A DNA stretch of 64,000 nucleotides from Micromonospora rhizosphaerae (GCF_900091465.1 NZ_FMHV01000002.1:434001-498000); one strand, 5' to 3'; positions 9,175 through 23,215 are shown, numbered from the stretch's first letter. Made by a program: numbers and translations. The notes: a model not told the origin generated them from the letters alone.

Positions 9175-9720
9175 TTGCTTTTCGCCCATGACACGGAGTG
9201 CGGGTTGACCGCCACCGCGGCGCTGGTCAACACGGTCGGCCGCGACGGTGAGGGGCTGCCCGACGTCGCCGCCCTGGCCGAGTTCTTCACCGCCCACGGC
9301 TGGACCGGCCGGCACGAGCAGACCGAGGCGGAGCTGCGGTCGGTGCGGGAGCTGCGGCCGCGGCTGCGCCGCGTCTGGTACGCCGACGAGGACGAGGTCG
9401 TCACCATCGTCAACGGGCTGCTCCGCGAGTCGGCCGCGCTGCCACAGCTGATCCGGCACGACGACGAGCCGTACCACCTGCACGCGGTGCCGAGGGACGC
9501 GCCGCTGGCCATCCGGATGGCGGTCGAGGCGGCGATGGCCCTGGCCGACCTGGTCCGCACCGGAGAGCTGAGCCGGCTGCGCATCTGCGACCACCCGGAC
9601 TGCGACAACGTGCTGGTCGACCTGTCGAAGAACCGGTCCCGCCGATTCTGCGACGCGGGCTGCGGCAACCGGGCCGCGGTCACCGCCTACCGGGCGCGGA
9701 AGGCGATTGCCCGCTCCTGA
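9175..9720 (+). CDS. CGNR zinc-finger protein (ABATE domain)
   Basis: A 181-aa protein with the N-terminal ABATE (putative stress-induced) domain and a C-terminal CGNR zinc finger: CDHPDCDNVLVDLS followed by RRFCDAGCGNR, giving four Cys ligands and the exact CGNR signature. Family knowledge: CGNR proteins are putative DNA-binding regulators; few have been studied. The start is a TTG because AGGAG lies 5 nt upstream and homologues begin with a similar LFAHDTE segment. Its last 34 bp overlap the end of the convergent GNAT gene. It probably regulates itself and the divergent EamA transporter. A second CGNR domain occurs in this window fused to a SARP (29795-31150). Confidence 0.88.
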   Translation: MLFAHDTECGLTATAALVNTVGRDGEGLPDVAALAEFFTAHGWTGRHEQTEAELRSVRELRPRLRRVWYADEDEVVTIVNGLLRESAALPQLIRHDDEPYHLHAVPRDAPLAIRMAVEAAMALADLVRTGELSRLRICDHPDCDNVLVDLSKNRSRRFCDAGCGNRAAVTAYRARKAIARS

Positions 9721-10304
9721 CCCGGGTGCTCCCGAAGCCAGTCGTCCCTGCGCAGCTCGTACTCGACCTCGCCGTGCTCGGCGCCCTCGATCGGGTCGTC
9801 CCAGGTCAGGCGGAAGGTGCGGACGTACTGCAGGCCGGCCTTCTCCATCACCCGCCGGGAGGCGATGTTCACCGCCATCGTCTCGGCCCAGATCCGGCGG
9901 ACGCCGAGCATCGTGAAGGCGTACCGAATCAACGCCGCCGACCCCTCGGTGGCCAGGCCCCGACCCCACGCCGATCGGCGCAGCCGGTAGCCGAGCTCGG
10001 CCTCCGTCCCGTCGTCACCGGGGTCGAGCGCGAACCAGCCGAGGAACTCCCCGGTCATCCGGTCGATCCCCGCCCATCGACCGAGTCCCGGATGCCGTTC
10101 GTACTCGGCCAGTTGCCGGGGCAGCACCTCGTCGCGGACGACCTCGACCGGAGTCGGACGACCACCGGTCAGGAACCGCATCACCTCGGGGTCGCTGTCC
10201 AGGTCGACCAGGTGTGGCACGTCGGCGACGGTGAGCCGCCGGAGCCGGATCCGCTCGGTGTCCAGCAGGACCGGTCCCACGCCCGTTCCCTCCGCATCGG
10301 TCAT
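9687..10304 (-). CDS. GNAT-family N-acetyltransferase (RimJ/RimL type)
   Basis: A 205-aa protein of the Acetyltransf_3 group. It opens with LDTERIRLRRLTVADVPHLV and has the acetyl-CoA-binding segment RRSAWGRGLATEGSAALI and the later VNIASRRVMEKAGL motif. Family knowledge: members acetylate protein N-termini, antibiotics or small amines. The start is ATG (MTDAEGTG); the frame is open upstream but without recognisable protein. It overlaps the convergent CGNR gene by 34 bp at the 3' end. The substrate is unknown. Confidence 0.85.
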   Translation of the reverse strand: MTDAEGTGVGPVLLDTERIRLRRLTVADVPHLVDLDSDPEVMRFLTGGRPTPVEVVRDEVLPRQLAEYERHPGLGRWAGIDRMTGEFLGWFALDPGDDGTEAELGYRLRRSAWGRGLATEGSAALIRYAFTMLGVRRIWAETMAVNIASRRVMEKAGLQYVRTFRLTWDDPIEGAEHGEVEYELRRDDWLREHPGQERAIAFRAR

Positions 10305-10621
10305 GACCCGAGATGATGCCGTCCCGGAAGAGGCGGGTCGACGGATTATCCGGTCAGCAGCCAACGGGTGACCGACGCGCGCAGCAGGACGTAGTTGCCG
10401 ACGGCCCGGCACACCTCTGAGGCGGTTGAGCAGTGCCTGTGGAGCTGCCCCGCCCGTCCTTACCGCTACCCGGACCCGAGTGGGTGGGAGTGCCCTTTGG
10501 ACGTTACGAGAGCATCTGGCGGCGGCGAGCAGCAAGCGTCACGGCTTGCGCTTTCGGTCGTCCGAGCCGGTCCAGGTCGCCCGGCCGCCCGGCGTGGGCG
10601 ACCGCGACGGGCCGAGAACGG
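10305..10621. other. Gene-free stretch between GNAT and fumC
   Basis: This 317-bp region has short open frames only, none with a ribosome-binding site or recognisable product. The only clear structure is the hairpin at 10575-10603 next to fumC. The GNAT promoter must lie at its left end. Confidence 0.6.
10575..10603 (-). terminator. Hairpin terminator downstream of fumC
   Basis: GGTCGCCC (10575-10582) pairs with GGGCGACC (10596-10603) across a GC-rich 13-nt loop, 18 bp after the fumC stop codon. Confidence 0.6.
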
Positions 10622-12022
10622 TCAGGGGTGGGTCATCCGGAGCAGGTCGAGGGCCTCCTCGAGCTGAGCCTCGGAGAGCTTGCCGGAGTCCACGTGCCCC
10701 CGGGCGATCACCACCTCGCGGATGGGAATCTGCTTGGCCAGCGCCTCCTTGGCGATCGAGGCCGCCTCGTCGTACCCGACATAGCGGTTGAGTGGCGTGA
10801 CGATCGACGGCGAGCCCTCCGCGTACGCGAGGCAGACCTCGGCGTTCGCGACCAGGCCGACCACCAGGCGGTCGGCGAAGAGCCGGCTCGACGCGGCCAG
10901 CAGCCGGATCGACTCCAGCAGGTTGCGGCCCATCACCGGGAGCATGACGTTCAACTCGAAGTCGCCCTGCGAGCCCGCAAAGGCCATCGTGGCGTCGTTG
11001 CCGATCACCTGTGCGCAGACCTGCCGCATCGCCTCGGCGACCACCGGGTTCACCTTGCCCGGCATGATCGACGAGCCCGGCTGAAGGTCCGGGATGCGCA
11101 GCTCCCGCAGGCCGGCGCGCGGGCCGGAGCCCATCCACCGGATGTCGTTGGCGATCTTGTAGAGCCCGACCGCGATGGTGCGCAGCTGACCGGAGGTCTC
11201 CACCAGCGCGTCCCGGGCGCCCTGCGCCTCGAAGTGGTTGCGCGCCTCGGTGAGCGGCAGCCCGGTCGACTCCCGCAGCTTGCCGATCACCCGTGCGGCG
11301 AAGCCGAGCGGGGTGTTGATGCCGGTGCCCACGGCGGTGCCGCCGAGCGGCAGCTCGGCCAGCCGGGGCAGCGAGGCCTCCAGCCGTTCGATGCCGTAGC
11401 GGACCTGGGCGGCGTACCCGCCGAACTCCTGGCCCAGGGTGACCGGCGTGGCGTCCATCAGGTGGGTACGGCCGGCCTTGACCACCGTCTCGAACTCGGC
11501 CGCCTTGCTCTCCAGCGCCTCGGCGAGGTGCCGGAGCGAGGGGATCAGATCCTCCACCACGAACTGGGTGGCGGCCAGGTGGATCGAGGACGGGAAGACG
11601 TCGTTGCTGGACTGGGAGGCGTTGACGTCGTCGTTCGGGTGCACGTTCCGGCCCAGCTCCCGGCTGGCCAGGGTAGCGACCACCTCGTTGGCGTTCATGT
11701 TGGACGAGGTGCCCGAGCCGGTCTGAAACACGTCGATCGGGAACTGGTCGTCGTACCCGCCGTCGGCCACGTGCGCGGCGGCGGTGGCGATCGCTGCGGC
11801 CACGTCCTCGTCGATGACGCCCAGTTCGCCGTTGACCTGGGCGGCGGCACCCTTGATCTGGGCCAGGGCCTTGATCTGGGCCGGTTCGATGCCCCGCCCG
11901 GAGATCGGGAAGTTCTGCACCGCGCGCTGGGTCTGCGCCCGCCACAGCGCCTCGGCGGGCACCTCCACCTCGCCCATCGAGTCGCGTTCGATCCGGTAGC
12001 CAGCTGCCTCTGGAGTCGTCAC
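10622..12022 (-). CDS. fumC: Fumarate hydratase, class II
   Basis: A 466-aa iron-independent fumarase that interconverts fumarate and L-malate in the TCA cycle. Visible motifs: [11 protein letters not shown], the active-site region [11 protein letters not shown], and the superfamily signature [11 protein letters not shown] with the catalytic Ser. Length and motifs fit the argininosuccinase/fumarase family tetramers, and [11 protein letters not shown] with the N-terminal [14 protein letters not shown] fits fumarase rather than aspartase or ASL. The GTG at 12022 ([10 protein letters not shown]) was preferred because AGGA lies 8 nt upstream; the ATG at 12031 has its purine stretch directly against it. 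The window also encodes a class I Fe-S fumarase, with the AfsR-type gene between the two. Confidence 0.93.
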   Translation of the reverse strand: MTTPEAAGYRIERDSMGEVEVPAEALWRAQTQRAVQNFPISGRGIEPAQIKALAQIKGAAAQVNGELGVIDEDVAAAIATAAAHVADGGYDDQFPIDVFQTGSGTSSNMNANEVVATLASRELGRNVHPNDDVNASQSSNDVFPSSIHLAATQFVVEDLIPSLRHLAEALESKAAEFETVVKAGRTHLMDATPVTLGQEFGGYAAQVRYGIERLEASLPRLAELPLGGTAVGTGINTPLGFAARVIGKLRESTGLPLTEARNHFEAQGARDALVETSGQLRTIAVGLYKIANDIRWMGSGPRAGLRELRIPDLQPGSSIMPGKVNPVVAEAMRQVCAQVIGNDATMAFAGSQGDFELNVMLPVMGRNLLESIRLLAASSRLFADRLVVGLVANAEVCLAYAEGSPSIVTPLNRYVGYDEAASIAKEALAKQIPIREVVIARGHVDSGKLSEAQLEEALDLLRMTHP

Positions 12023-12066
12023 GCGTACCATCCTGCCGCGCCCGTCGCCGGCTCGCAGATGATCGC

Positions 12067-15048
12067 TCAGTCCAACTCAGCCAGCAGCCGCGCCACCTCC
12101 TGCTGGTCCGGCGACTCGAGCTGCCGGAAGAGCACGAGCGCGCGCGTCCAGTGGGACCGGGCGCCGGCAGGGTCGGCGTCCCGCAGGCACCGGGCGATCC
12201 CGTCCAGCGCCCGGGCCTGCTCGAGGCGGGCCTGCAACCGGTTGGCGTCGGCGAGCACCCGGCGGTGCAGGTCCAACGCGCTGGCCAGGTCGCCCTGGTC
12301 GAGGAGCGCCCGGGCCAGCAGGTTGCGGGAGGTGCAGCCGGCGATCCGGTCTCCCGAGGCCGTCACCGCGGCCAGCGCCTCCCGGTGCAGCGCCGCCGCA
12401 GCCTCCGGCCGGCCCAGGCCGCGCTCGATGATCCCCAGCTCGTTGAGCACCTCGCCCTCACCGAAGCGGTTGCCCTCGCGGCGCTTGAGACGCAACGCGA
12501 GCCGCAGGAACCGCAGCGCGCCCGGCTGGTCGCCCAGCCGGGCGCGGACGGTGCCGAGGTGACCGATGGCGTTCCACAGGCTGGCGACGTCACCCGCTTC
12601 GCGGGCGAGCGCCAACTGCCGGCGCGACACGACCCTCGCCTCCGCGTAGCGGCCCCAACTCAACAGCAGGACCGCCTGGTTGTTGAGCAGCGGCGTCACC
12701 GCGATCGCCTGGTTGGTCGCGCGGGCCAGCGCCAGCGCGGCGTCGAGGTGGGCCATCGCGGGGGCGAACTGCCGGTTCGCCCCGTACGCCACGGCGAGGT
12801 TCCGGCGGACGGTCGCCTCGCCGCTGCGGTCCCCGAGACGCTGGCGTAGTTCGAGCGCGACTTCCATCAGCTCGATCGCCTCCGGGAAGCGGCCGAGCCG
12901 GAAGATGCCCGACGAGAGGTAGTTGCGCACGGTAGCGATGGCGGCCGGGTCGTCGAGCTGCTCAGCGGCCCGCAGGGCGACGGTGTGCGTGTCAACCAGC
13001 TCGTCCAGGTGGCCGTACTTGAACAGGTAGTACCAGGACGTCCGGGCCAGTTGCCAGCAGCGCTCCAACCGCCCCTCGGCGGCGGCCAGCCGGACCAGTG
13101 GCGGCAGGGCGGCCCGATTGGCGTCGAACCAACGGATCCCCTCGGGCAGACACGCGCGCACCAGGTCGGGCCGGGGCGGTTCCGGCAGCACCAGCGCGGA
13201 CCGGCTGGCCACCGGCTCGATCCCGCCGGAGATGGCGTACGCCACGTGCAGGTGGTGGTCGAGGAGGCGTTCGACGGCGGCGATCCGGTCGGCCGCCGAC
13301 TCCGCGGTCTCCAGCAACTGGCGGGCGTACTCCCGCATCAGGTCGTGGAAGCGGAACCGTCCCGGTTCCGGCTCGTCGACGAGGTGGGCGTCGACCAGGT
13401 CGTCCAGCAGGTCCTGCGCGTCGGGCAGCGGCAGGTCGGCGAGCGCCGCCGCCACGCGGTTGTCGAAGAAAGCCCCGGGGTGCAGCCCCAGCAGCCGGAA
13501 CAACCGCTGGGCCGCCGGCTCGATCTGCGCATACGAGAGGGCGAAGGCCTGGCCGACGGAGCGTTCGCCGGCCGACAGCTCGGTGAGCGCGTCGCGACCG
13601 GCAACGAGCCGGTCCGCCAGGTCCCGGACCCGCCATCGCGGGCGGTGGGCGAGCCGGGCGCCGGCCAGCCGAATCGCCAGCGGCAGGTGACCACAGCGGT
13701 GTACCACCTCGGCGGCAGCCTCCGGCTCGGCGGCCACCCGGTCGGCGCCCACCACCCGGGCCAGCAACTCGACCGCCTCCTCCGGGTCCAGCACGGCCAG
13801 GGAGGACGGCCGGCCACCGTCCAACCCGGTGAGTCGGCGGCGGCTGGTGATCAGGGTCAGGCAGTCCCGGCCGTTGGGGAGCAGCGGCGCGACCTGGGCG
13901 GCGCTGGCGGCGTTGTCAAGCACGACGATCGCCCGCCGGCCGGAGAGGTCGCTCCGCCAGAGCGCCGCGCGCTCGTCGGTGTCGGCCGGGATGCGCTCGC
14001 CGGGCACCCCGAGCTGGCGGAGGAGCCCGGCCAGAGCGGCGGCCGGCGACACCGGTGCGCGGTCGCTGTGGCCGTGCAGGTCGATGAAGAGGTGCGCGTC
14101 GGGGTAGCGCTCACCGAGCGCGGTCGCCAAGTGCACGGCCAGGGTTGTCTTGCCGCTGCCGGCCATCCCGTCGATGAGCTGGATCCGGGCGTTGTCCTCC
14201 TCGATCTCCTTGACCAGCCGGGCCACGGTCTCCTGCCGGCCGGTGAAGTCGCTGATCGCCCGGGGCAGCGCACGGACGGGGGTGAAGGCCCGCTCCTCAG
14301 GGCCGGTCAGCGCCAGGTCGCCCGCCAGCACCCGCTGGTGCAGCTCCTGCAACGCCGCACCGGGCTCGATGCCCAGTTCCTCGGCGTAGAGCCGGCGGCC
14401 CTCCCGGTAGACGGCGAGGGCGTCGGCCTGCCGGCCGACCGCGGAGAGGGCGAGCATCAGCTGCCCGCGCAGCCGCTCCCGCAGCGGATGCTGGTCGACG
14501 CTCTCGGTCAGCTCGTCGATCAGCTCGGCCCCATGCCGCAGCCGCAGCTCGACCTCGACGCACTCCTCCAGCGCGGCGAGGCGCTGCTCGTCGAGGGCCT
14601 GCGCCCGGCGGCGCACGCTCCGGCTGGCGATTCCGCTAAGCGCCGGGCCCCGCCACAGCGCCAGCGCGGTCCGGTAGTGCTTGCGGGCCTCGGTCGGCCG
14701 CGCGGCGCCGACCGCGGCCCGGGCGGTCTCCACTTCCCGGGCGAAGACCTCGGCGTCCAGGTCGGCGGGGTCGACCCGGACGCCGTACCCGACGGGGTCG
14801 GTGACGATGATCTCCGGCGGCAGCCCGAGCCGGGCGAGGCGTTGGCGCAATCGAGACACGCAGATCTGCAACTGGGCGCGGGCGGTGGCCGGCGGTCGCT
14901 CCTCCCAGACCGCGTCGACCAACTCCTCGAAGGGCACCACCCGGCCGGCGCGGAGCAGGAGCATGGCGAGCACGGTCCGGTCCCGACCTGCGGTGACGGT
15001 GGCTTCGCCACCGCCGACCCGCAGGGGTCCCAGGATCCCGAACCGCAT
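12067..15048 (-). CDS. AfsR/SARP-family transcriptional regulator with NB-ARC and TPR domains
   Basis: A 993-aa protein. Residues 1-95 form the OmpR-type winged helix ([11 protein letters not shown]... to [12 protein letters not shown]), 98-245 the bacterial transcriptional activation domain, 260-560 an NB-ARC/STAND ATPase with Walker [10 protein letters not shown] (294-302) and [16 protein letters not shown] as Walker B region, and 600-993 TPR-like helical repeats. Family knowledge: AfsR-type SARPs activate secondary metabolism by binding ~11-bp-spaced direct repeats and recruiting RNA polymerase; the STAND module adds nucleotide-dependent control. GGGGGAG lies just before the ATG. Three heptamers with 11-bp period lie 74-102 bp upstream, suggesting autoregulation. 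The target genes are unknown. Confidence 0.92.
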   Translation of the reverse strand: MRFGILGPLRVGGGEATVTAGRDRTVLAMLLLRAGRVVPFEELVDAVWEERPPATARAQLQICVSRLRQRLARLGLPPEIIVTDPVGYGVRVDPADLDAEVFAREVETARAAVGAARPTEARKHYRTALALWRGPALSGIASRSVRRRAQALDEQRLAALEECVEVELRLRHGAELIDELTESVDQHPLRERLRGQLMLALSAVGRQADALAVYREGRRLYAEELGIEPGAALQELHQRVLAGDLALTGPEERAFTPVRALPRAISDFTGRQETVARLVKEIEEDNARIQLIDGMAGSGKTTLAVHLATALGERYPDAHLFIDLHGHSDRAPVSPAAALAGLLRQLGVPGERIPADTDERAALWRSDLSGRRAIVVLDNAASAAQVAPLLPNGRDCLTLITSRRRLTGLDGGRPSSLAVLDPEEAVELLARVVGADRVAAEPEAAAEVVHRCGHLPLAIRLAGARLAHRPRWRVRDLADRLVAGRDALTELSAGERSVGQAFALSYAQIEPAAQRLFRLLGLHPGAFFDNRVAAALADLPLPDAQDLLDDLVDAHLVDEPEPGRFRFHDLMREYARQLLETAESAADRIAAVERLLDHHLHVAYAISGGIEPVASRSALVLPEPPRPDLVRACLPEGIRWFDANRAALPPLVRLAAAEGRLERCWQLARTSWYYLFKYGHLDELVDTHTVALRAAEQLDDPAAIATVRNYLSSGIFRLGRFPEAIELMEVALELRQRLGDRSGEATVRRNLAVAYGANRQFAPAMAHLDAALALARATNQAIAVTPLLNNQAVLLLSWGRYAEARVVSRRQLALAREAGDVASLWNAIGHLGTVRARLGDQPGALRFLRLALRLKRREGNRFGEGEVLNELGIIERGLGRPEAAAALHREALAAVTASGDRIAGCTSRNLLARALLDQGDLASALDLHRRVLADANRLQARLEQARALDGIARCLRDADPAGARSHWTRALVLFRQLESPDQQEVARLLAELD

Positions 15049-15084
15049 CCGCTCCCCCGTACGCCCTTTCGTGCAACTTCCAGC

Positions 15085-15090
15085 AGCGTA
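15085..15090 (-). promoter_or_regulatory. Candidate -10 box of the AfsR-type gene
   Basis: TACGCT on the minus strand, 36 nt upstream of the ATG, which has its own ribosome-binding site, so this gene would have a leader. The heptamer repeats begin 31 bp further upstream. Confidence 0.35.
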
Positions 15091-15121
15091 GCCCGCCGGT
15101 CACGGATCGCCTCGTGCAGGC

Positions 15122-15150
15122 GATAGCGATCTGATAGCGGATCGACAGCG
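15122..15150. promoter_or_regulatory. Three heptamer direct repeats, 11-bp period (SARP-type operator)
   Basis: GATAGCG at 15122-15128, GATAGCG at 15133-15139 and GACAGCG at 15144-15150 are separated by 4-bp spacers, an exact 11-bp period. This is the layout that SARP winged-helix domains recognise (family knowledge). It lies upstream of the AfsR-type gene itself. Confidence 0.6.
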
Positions 15151-15199
15151 GCGGAGCCGAGACTCGTCCCGGGTTGTCGGTGACGACATCCGACGGGGG

Positions 15200-15240
15200 C
15201 GGTGCGCCCGACCGGGCGAACACTCCGGGCGGGCGCACCG
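15200..15240. other. Long hairpin upstream of the fumarase terminator
   Basis: CGGTGCGCCC (15200-15209) pairs with GGGCGCACCG (15231-15240) around a 21-nt loop. It may be a second part of the terminator region after the class I fumarase gene. Confidence 0.45.
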
Positions 15241-15262
15241 ATGTCGATGAGCACCAGACGAC

Positions 15263-15297
15263 GAAGGGGCGCCGGGCAAGATGCCGGGCGCCCCTTC
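15263..15297 (-). terminator. Hairpin terminator of the class I fumarase gene
   Basis: GAAGGGGCGCC (15263-15273) pairs with GGCGCCCCTTC (15287-15297), with a partly paired 13-nt loop, 13 bp after the fumarase stop codon. Confidence 0.7.
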
Positions 15298-15310
15298 CAG
15301 TACGCGAGTG

Positions 15311-16978
<1,668 letters not shown>

Positions 16979-16986
16979 GACGGGCA

Positions 16987-16992
16987 AGCCTA
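16987..16992 (-). promoter_or_regulatory. -10 box of the class I fumarase gene (leaderless)
   Basis: TAGGCT on the minus strand, 8 nt before the ATG; there is no Shine-Dalgarno. Confidence 0.4.
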
Positions 16993-17045
16993 GGGCAGGC
17001 CGCTCGATCGCTGGCACCCGCCGGGGTCGTGCTGGGAGCCCGCTC

Positions 17046-18485
17046 TCACCCACCGTCCTCGGAGTAGCAGAGTTCCCGCTTCGGCCCGCAGCTCCCCTGG
17101 TCCGAGGGGACCTGGTAGGTGCTGTCCGGAGCCGGCCTCGGGACGCCGCCCTCGTCGGCCGGGGGCGGCACGGCGGCGCCCGCACCCCAGCGGACGTACC
17201 CGATCTCCCGGCCCTCCCCGATGATCATGCCGTGCGGGCCGACCGCCAGGGCGTTCGCGGAGGTCCGCAGGACGACCAGCTCCCGACCGGTACGCGGGTC
17301 GACCGCGATCAGCCGGGACGGCTTCTCCTCGGCGATCAGCGCCGCGTACGGGGTGAGCGCCCCGCCGCTCTTCCCGCCGGCGGCCCGGCTCCAGGCCACC
17401 CGGTCGACCGACAGCTCCCGGCCGACGATCGACCGCTTGTCGGCGCTGCGCACCAGCGTGTACCGGTCGTCGACGGCGATCACCTTCTCGCCCTCGGCGC
17501 CGACGTGCAGCAGCCGGCCGTCGTACCCGTCGATCACCGCCTCCCGGCCGTCCGGAGCCACCCCGATCAGCACGTTCCGGGCGCCCTGCGGGTCCTCCCG
17601 CTGCACGCAGCCGGCGTAGTCGGCGGTCCGCAGGTTGACCCCGGTACGCCGCCACACCTCCTGCCCGGTGGCCGGGTCACGGGCGGAGATGGCGAAGTAG
17701 CAGGTGCCGTCGCGGGAGGTGGCGGTGATCCGGAGCAGCCGCCCGCCGATCACGGCGAGGCGTTCCTCCCGGCCGGGCTGGACGTTCTGCAGCACCCGGC
17801 CGGTGGCGGTGTCCACCACGTGAACCCGCCCGTCGACCGGGAAGCCGAGCAGCGGCGGGACGGGCTCCGGGCCGGCCACCTCCCGGTGGATGCGCGGCGC
17901 GGTGAGTCGCCGGGTGCCCAGCAGGTCGGGGTTGTCGGCGAGCAGGCCGCTGTGCACGCCGGGCAGGAAGGCCTTCCACAGTGGCCGGGTACCGCGCGGG
18001 TCCCAGGCGGTCAGCGTGCAGTCGGTGGGCTGGGCGCAGCGCACGTCGAGGAGCGCGTTGCGGTAGGTCCAGACCGCCACCGCCTGGTCGTCCCGCCGCC
18101 GCACCACGCCGGTGGTCGGGTCGAGCAGCTCGTACCCCTTGACCAGCAGCCTGCCCACCGCGACCACCGGCTCCCGATCGCTGCCGGCCACCGCCGCCCA
18201 GTCCGCCTTGCGCTCCCAGAGCTGGGTGCCGGTGGCCAGGCTGCGGGCCTCGACCCGGGTCCGCTGCTCGACGATGACCGCGTCGCCGGCGATGGTGACG
18301 CTCTTCGGGGTGCCGCCGACCCGCTGCTGCCAGACCAGGTCCGGCTCGGAGATGGGCTCGCTCCGGTCGACCCAGTCCCACATGGTCGGGAACGGGTTCC
18401 ACACCCCGGTAGCGGCGAGGATGACCACCGTGATGAGGCCGACCAGCAGCCACCCACGTACGCCGAGCCCGCCCCCCTTCGCCAC
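17046..18485 (-). CDS. Membrane-anchored PQQ-type beta-propeller protein (paralogue 1)
   Basis: A 479-aa protein with a short cytoplasmic head, one transmembrane segment ([19 protein letters not shown]) and an extracytoplasmic domain of PQQ-like/quinoprotein repeats with recurring V-D-x-x-T-G-x-x-L-W blades (such as [11 protein letters not shown] and [12 protein letters not shown]). Family knowledge: such propellers are usually protein-interaction scaffolds. The start was placed at the GTG at 18485 because TACCGT sits 7 nt upstream; a GTG at 18494 is the alternative. It lies between the class I fumarase and the AsnC gene. A paralogue of similar design lies at 23200-24453. The function is unknown. 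Confidence 0.75.
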   Translation of the reverse strand: MAKGGGLGVRGWLLVGLITVVILAATGVWNPFPTMWDWVDRSEPISEPDLVWQQRVGGTPKSVTIAGDAVIVEQRTRVEARSLATGTQLWERKADWAAVAGSDREPVVAVGRLLVKGYELLDPTTGVVRRRDDQAVAVWTYRNALLDVRCAQPTDCTLTAWDPRGTRPLWKAFLPGVHSGLLADNPDLLGTRRLTAPRIHREVAGPEPVPPLLGFPVDGRVHVVDTATGRVLQNVQPGREERLAVIGGRLLRITATSRDGTCYFAISARDPATGQEVWRRTGVNLRTADYAGCVQREDPQGARNVLIGVAPDGREAVIDGYDGRLLHVGAEGEKVIAVDDRYTLVRSADKRSIVGRELSVDRVAWSRAAGGKSGGALTPYAALIAEEKPSRLIAVDPRTGRELVVLRTSANALAVGPHGMIIGEGREIGYVRWGAGAAVPPPADEGGVPRPAPDSTYQVPSDQGSCGPKRELCYSEDGG

Positions 18486-18499
18486 ACCGGACACGGTAG

Positions 18500-20401
<1,902 letters not shown>

Positions 20402-20412
20402 CACTGTCGAGC

Positions 20413-21123
20413 GTGACCCAGCCTCCCCCGATGACGCCGCCGCCCGCCGGGCCCCCGCCCGCGGGCGGCGGCTTCGCGCCGCCCTCCGGCCCCACCCCGG
20501 GGTACGTCCCGCCGGCGCAGCACACCCCGTCCCCGTACGCGAGGATCGCGGCCTACCCGGGACCCCCGCCCGGGTGGGCGCCGCACCCGGGCCTGGCGCC
20601 CCCGCCGCTCGCGCCGAACGGCCGGCCGCTGGCCGGCTTCGGCGACCGGTTGCTGGCCATGCTGGTCGACACCGCGGTCTTCGTCGTTATCGGCATGGTC
20701 CTCGCCGTACCGGCGACGATCGTTCTCTTCGCCGTCGTCATGCCCGACCTGATGGCGGTCAATTCCGACGGCAGCATCCCCGAGCCGGACCTCGTCAACG
20801 ACTTCCTGCTGCCGTTCCTGTGGGTGGAACTCGCGGTCCTGGCGATCTCGCTGCTGCTCGGTTACGTCTACTACGTCGAGATGATGTTCCGGACCGGCCA
20901 GACCCTCGGCAAGAAGGTCATGAAGCTGCGGGTGGTGCCGCGCGACCCGGCCCGCGCGCTCGACCGGCGGATGGCGGTCCGGCGGTTCCTGGTGCAGAAC
21001 GTCGCAGGCCTGGTCCCGGGGTTCGGCTATCTCGACGGGTTCTGGCAGCTCTGGGACAAGCCCTGGCAGCAGTGCCTGCACGACAAGTTCGCCGGTACGG
21101 TCGTCGTTAAGGTGTCTGCGTGA
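20413..21123 (+). CDS. RDD-family membrane protein (first of two)
   Basis: A 236-aa protein: a Pro/Gly/Ala-rich cytoplasmic N-terminus (~70 residues) and an RDD domain with three hydrophobic segments. The RDD signature residues are in AGFGDRLLAMLVDTAVF, and the domain contains the conserved FRTGQTLGKKVMKLRVV. Family knowledge: RDD proteins are poorly characterised; some act in ion homeostasis. The GTG start (VTQPPPMTPPP) is 11 bp after hppD, so it may be read from the hppD transcript. The adjacent gene is a second RDD protein. Confidence 0.82.
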   Translation: MTQPPPMTPPPAGPPPAGGGFAPPSGPTPGYVPPAQHTPSPYARIAAYPGPPPGWAPHPGLAPPPLAPNGRPLAGFGDRLLAMLVDTAVFVVIGMVLAVPATIVLFAVVMPDLMAVNSDGSIPEPDLVNDFLLPFLWVELAVLAISLLLGYVYYVEMMFRTGQTLGKKVMKLRVVPRDPARALDRRMAVRRFLVQNVAGLVPGFGYLDGFWQLWDKPWQQCLHDKFAGTVVVKVSA

Positions 21124-21145
21124 GCGAGCGCAGCGAGGCGACGCG
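21121..21145 (+). repeat. GC-rich linker resembling a dispersed Micromonospora motif
   Basis: TGAGCGAGCGCAGCGAGGCG between the two RDD genes includes the stop codon of the first and supplies the GAGG ribosome-binding site of the second. I recall close variants of this string upstream of many genes in Micromonosporaceae; that cannot be shown from one copy. Confidence 0.35.
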
Positions 21146-22072
21146 GTGAGCGTGCAACCCGGCTGGTACGTCGACCCCGCCGAGCCCGAGACCAGGCGGT
21201 ACTGGGACGGCGAGGGGTGGATCGGCGCGCCGATCCCGGTCGACGCCACCCCGCCCGAGGGCCCGCCACCGCCCGAACCGGCCCCGACGCCCCCGGCCGC
21301 CCCACCGTCCCCGGCGCCGGCCGTCCCGGGTCCCGCCCACCGGCCGGCCCCCGGACCGCACCCCGGCCACCCGGGCGGGGGCTTCGGGCCGGGCGTCGGC
21401 CCCGGCCCGTGGCAGCCCCCGCAGGGGCCGGGCCGGCCGTACCCGACCTGGCCCGGGCGGCCGCCCGAGCCGCGCCCGCACGGGCTGCCGCTCGCCTCGT
21501 ACGGCTCCCGACTGGTCGCCCGCCTGATCGACTTCGGCATCGTGTTCCTGCTCAACGTCGTGGTCAACGGTTGGTTCGTCTGGCGGTACGTCGAGGAGAT
21601 GTCGCCGTACGTGCAGGAGACGCTGCGCCGCTGGCAGGCCGGCAACACCTCCACCGAAGGGCTGCCCCAGCCGGGTGATCAGGCGGGCGGGCTTCAGTTC
21701 GCCATCCTGCTGATCGCCACCGCCCTCTGGTTCGCCTACGAGGTGCCGTCGATGGCCTCCGCCGGGCAGACCGTCGGCAAGCGGTTGATGGGCGTACGGG
21801 CGGTGCCGATCGAGGCCGACCAGCCGCTCGGCTTCGGCCGGGCGACCCGGCGGTGGAGCACGCTCGGCCTGCCCACCCTGCTCTGGTTCTGCGCCGGCTT
21901 CGGGCTGCTGCTCCAGTTCATCGACGCGGTCTCCCCGCTCTTCGACCATCCGCTGCGCCAGGCCCTGCACGACAAGCGCGCCCAGACCGTGGTGGTCCAG
22001 CTTCCCCGCGCCAAGCCCGACGCCCGTACCGCCCCGCACGACCGCGCCAACCCACCGGGAGACACCCCATGA
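21146..22072 (+). CDS. DUF2510-RDD membrane protein (second RDD gene)
   Basis: A 308-aa protein. Residues 4-30 are a DUF2510 motif ([19 protein letters not shown]), 31-112 are Pro/Gly-rich and disordered, and the rest is an RDD domain ([20 protein letters not shown] and [16 protein letters not shown]). It starts at GTG 22 bp after the first RDD gene, and its TGA overlaps the ATG of the aminotransferase gene (ATGA), which implies an operon hppD-RDD-RDD-aminotransferase. The molecular role is unknown; membrane location is supported by three hydrophobic spans. Confidence 0.82.
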   Translation: MSVQPGWYVDPAEPETRRYWDGEGWIGAPIPVDATPPEGPPPPEPAPTPPAAPPSPAPAVPGPAHRPAPGPHPGHPGGGFGPGVGPGPWQPPQGPGRPYPTWPGRPPEPRPHGLPLASYGSRLVARLIDFGIVFLLNVVVNGWFVWRYVEEMSPYVQETLRRWQAGNTSTEGLPQPGDQAGGLQFAILLIATALWFAYEVPSMASAGQTVGKRLMGVRAVPIEADQPLGFGRATRRWSTLGLPTLLWFCAGFGLLLQFIDAVSPLFDHPLRQALHDKRAQTVVVQLPRAKPDARTAPHDRANPPGDTP

Positions 22073-23172
22073 CCGACACCGGACGTCACCACCCGCCGCT
22101 GCGGCTGACCCGCGCCGACCTCGACGCGCTGCCCAGCTACGTGCCCGGACGCAGTCCCGCCGACCTGGCCCGCGAGCTCGGCCTGCCCGAGGCGATCAAG
22201 CTGGCCAGCAACGAGGTGCCCTACGGTCCGCTCCCCGGGGTGGTGGAGGCGGTCGCCGAGGCGGTGGCCGGTTCGCACCGCTACCCGGACATGGGCGTGG
22301 TGGCGCTGCGCCAGGCGCTGGCCGAGCGGTACGGGGTGGACGCCGACCGGATCGCCACCGGCTGCGGGTCGGTGGCGCTGGCCGAGCACCTGGTCCGGGC
22401 CACCTGCCTCCCCGGCGACGAACTGCTCTACTCGTGGCGCTCGTTCGAGGCGTACCCGATCATCGCGGCGACCAGCGGCGCGACCAGCGTGCGGGTGCCC
22501 AACGACGCCGGGCACGGCCACGACCTGGCCTCGATGGCCGCGGCGGTGACCGACCGGACCCGGATGATCCTGGTCTGCAACCCCAACAACCCGACCGGCA
22601 CCGCCGTCCGGAAGGCGGAGCTGGACCGCTTCCTGGATGCGGTGCCGGACGACGTGCTGGTGGTGATCGACGAGGCGTACCGGGAGTTCGTCACCGATCC
22701 CGAGGTGCCGGACGGCCTGACCTACCTGGACCGGCCGAACGTCGCCGTGCTGCGCACCCTCTCCAAGGCGTGGGGGCTGGCGGGCCTGCGGATCGGCTGG
22801 ATGGTCGCCGAGCCGACCGTGGCCGCCGCGGTTCGCAAGGTCGTCACGCCCTTCTCCACCAGCATGGCCGCCCAGGCCGGCGCGCTCGCCGCGCTCGCCG
22901 AGGCCGACGAGGTGGAGCGCCGCTGCGCGCTGGTCGTCGCCGAGCGCGAGCGGGTCACCGAGGCGCTGCGCAAGTCCGTCCCGGACGTGCCGTCGAGCCA
23001 GGCCAACTTCGTCTGGCTGCCGCTCGGCGAGCGGGCCGTGGACTTCGGCAAGGCCTGCGAGGCGCGGGGCGTGATCGTCCGGCCGTTCCCCGGCGACGGG
23101 GTCCGGGTCACCATCGGCACCCCGGCGGAGAACGACGCCTTCCTCGCCGCGGCGGAGTCCGCGCTGGCCTGA
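22069..23172 (+). CDS. Histidinol-phosphate/aromatic aminotransferase (fold type I PLP)
   Basis: A 367-aa class I/II aminotransferase. PLP contacts are visible: Asn174 in CNPNNPTG, Asp201 and Tyr204 in VIDEAYREF, and the Schiff-base Lys233 in [16 protein letters not shown]. The sequence belongs to the HisC/Pat group. Family knowledge: in actinobacteria these enzymes accept histidinol phosphate or aromatic keto acids. Its 4-bp overlap with the RDD gene in the hppD transcription unit suggests it may transaminate tyrosine to 4-hydroxyphenylpyruvate, the HppD substrate; that is inference. It is not in a his operon here. A 13-bp-stem hairpin follows. Confidence 0.88.
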   Translation: MTDTGRHHPPLRLTRADLDALPSYVPGRSPADLARELGLPEAIKLASNEVPYGPLPGVVEAVAEAVAGSHRYPDMGVVALRQALAERYGVDADRIATGCGSVALAEHLVRATCLPGDELLYSWRSFEAYPIIAATSGATSVRVPNDAGHGHDLASMAAAVTDRTRMILVCNPNNPTGTAVRKAELDRFLDAVPDDVLVVIDEAYREFVTDPEVPDGLTYLDRPNVAVLRTLSKAWGLAGLRIGWMVAEPTVAAAVRKVVTPFSTSMAAQAGALAALAEADEVERRCALVVAERERVTEALRKSVPDVPSSQANFVWLPLGERAVDFGKACEARGVIVRPFPGDGVRVTIGTPAENDAFLAAAESALA

Positions 23173-23183
23173 CCCGGTCGGGT

Positions 23184-23215
23184 GCTCGCCGCGACCGCCT
23201 CAGGTCGCGGCGAGC
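23184..23215. terminator. Hairpin terminator after the aminotransferase gene
   Basis: GCTCGCCGCGACC (23184-23196) pairs perfectly with GGTCGCGGCGAGC (23203-23215) around GCCTCA. The right arm lies within the last codons of the convergent beta-propeller gene, so the element is shared. Confidence 0.75.

Noticed and set aside
10395..10667. 90-codon open frame between the GNAT gene and fumC
   Set aside because: It runs into the fumC 3' end on the opposite strand and has no start signals.
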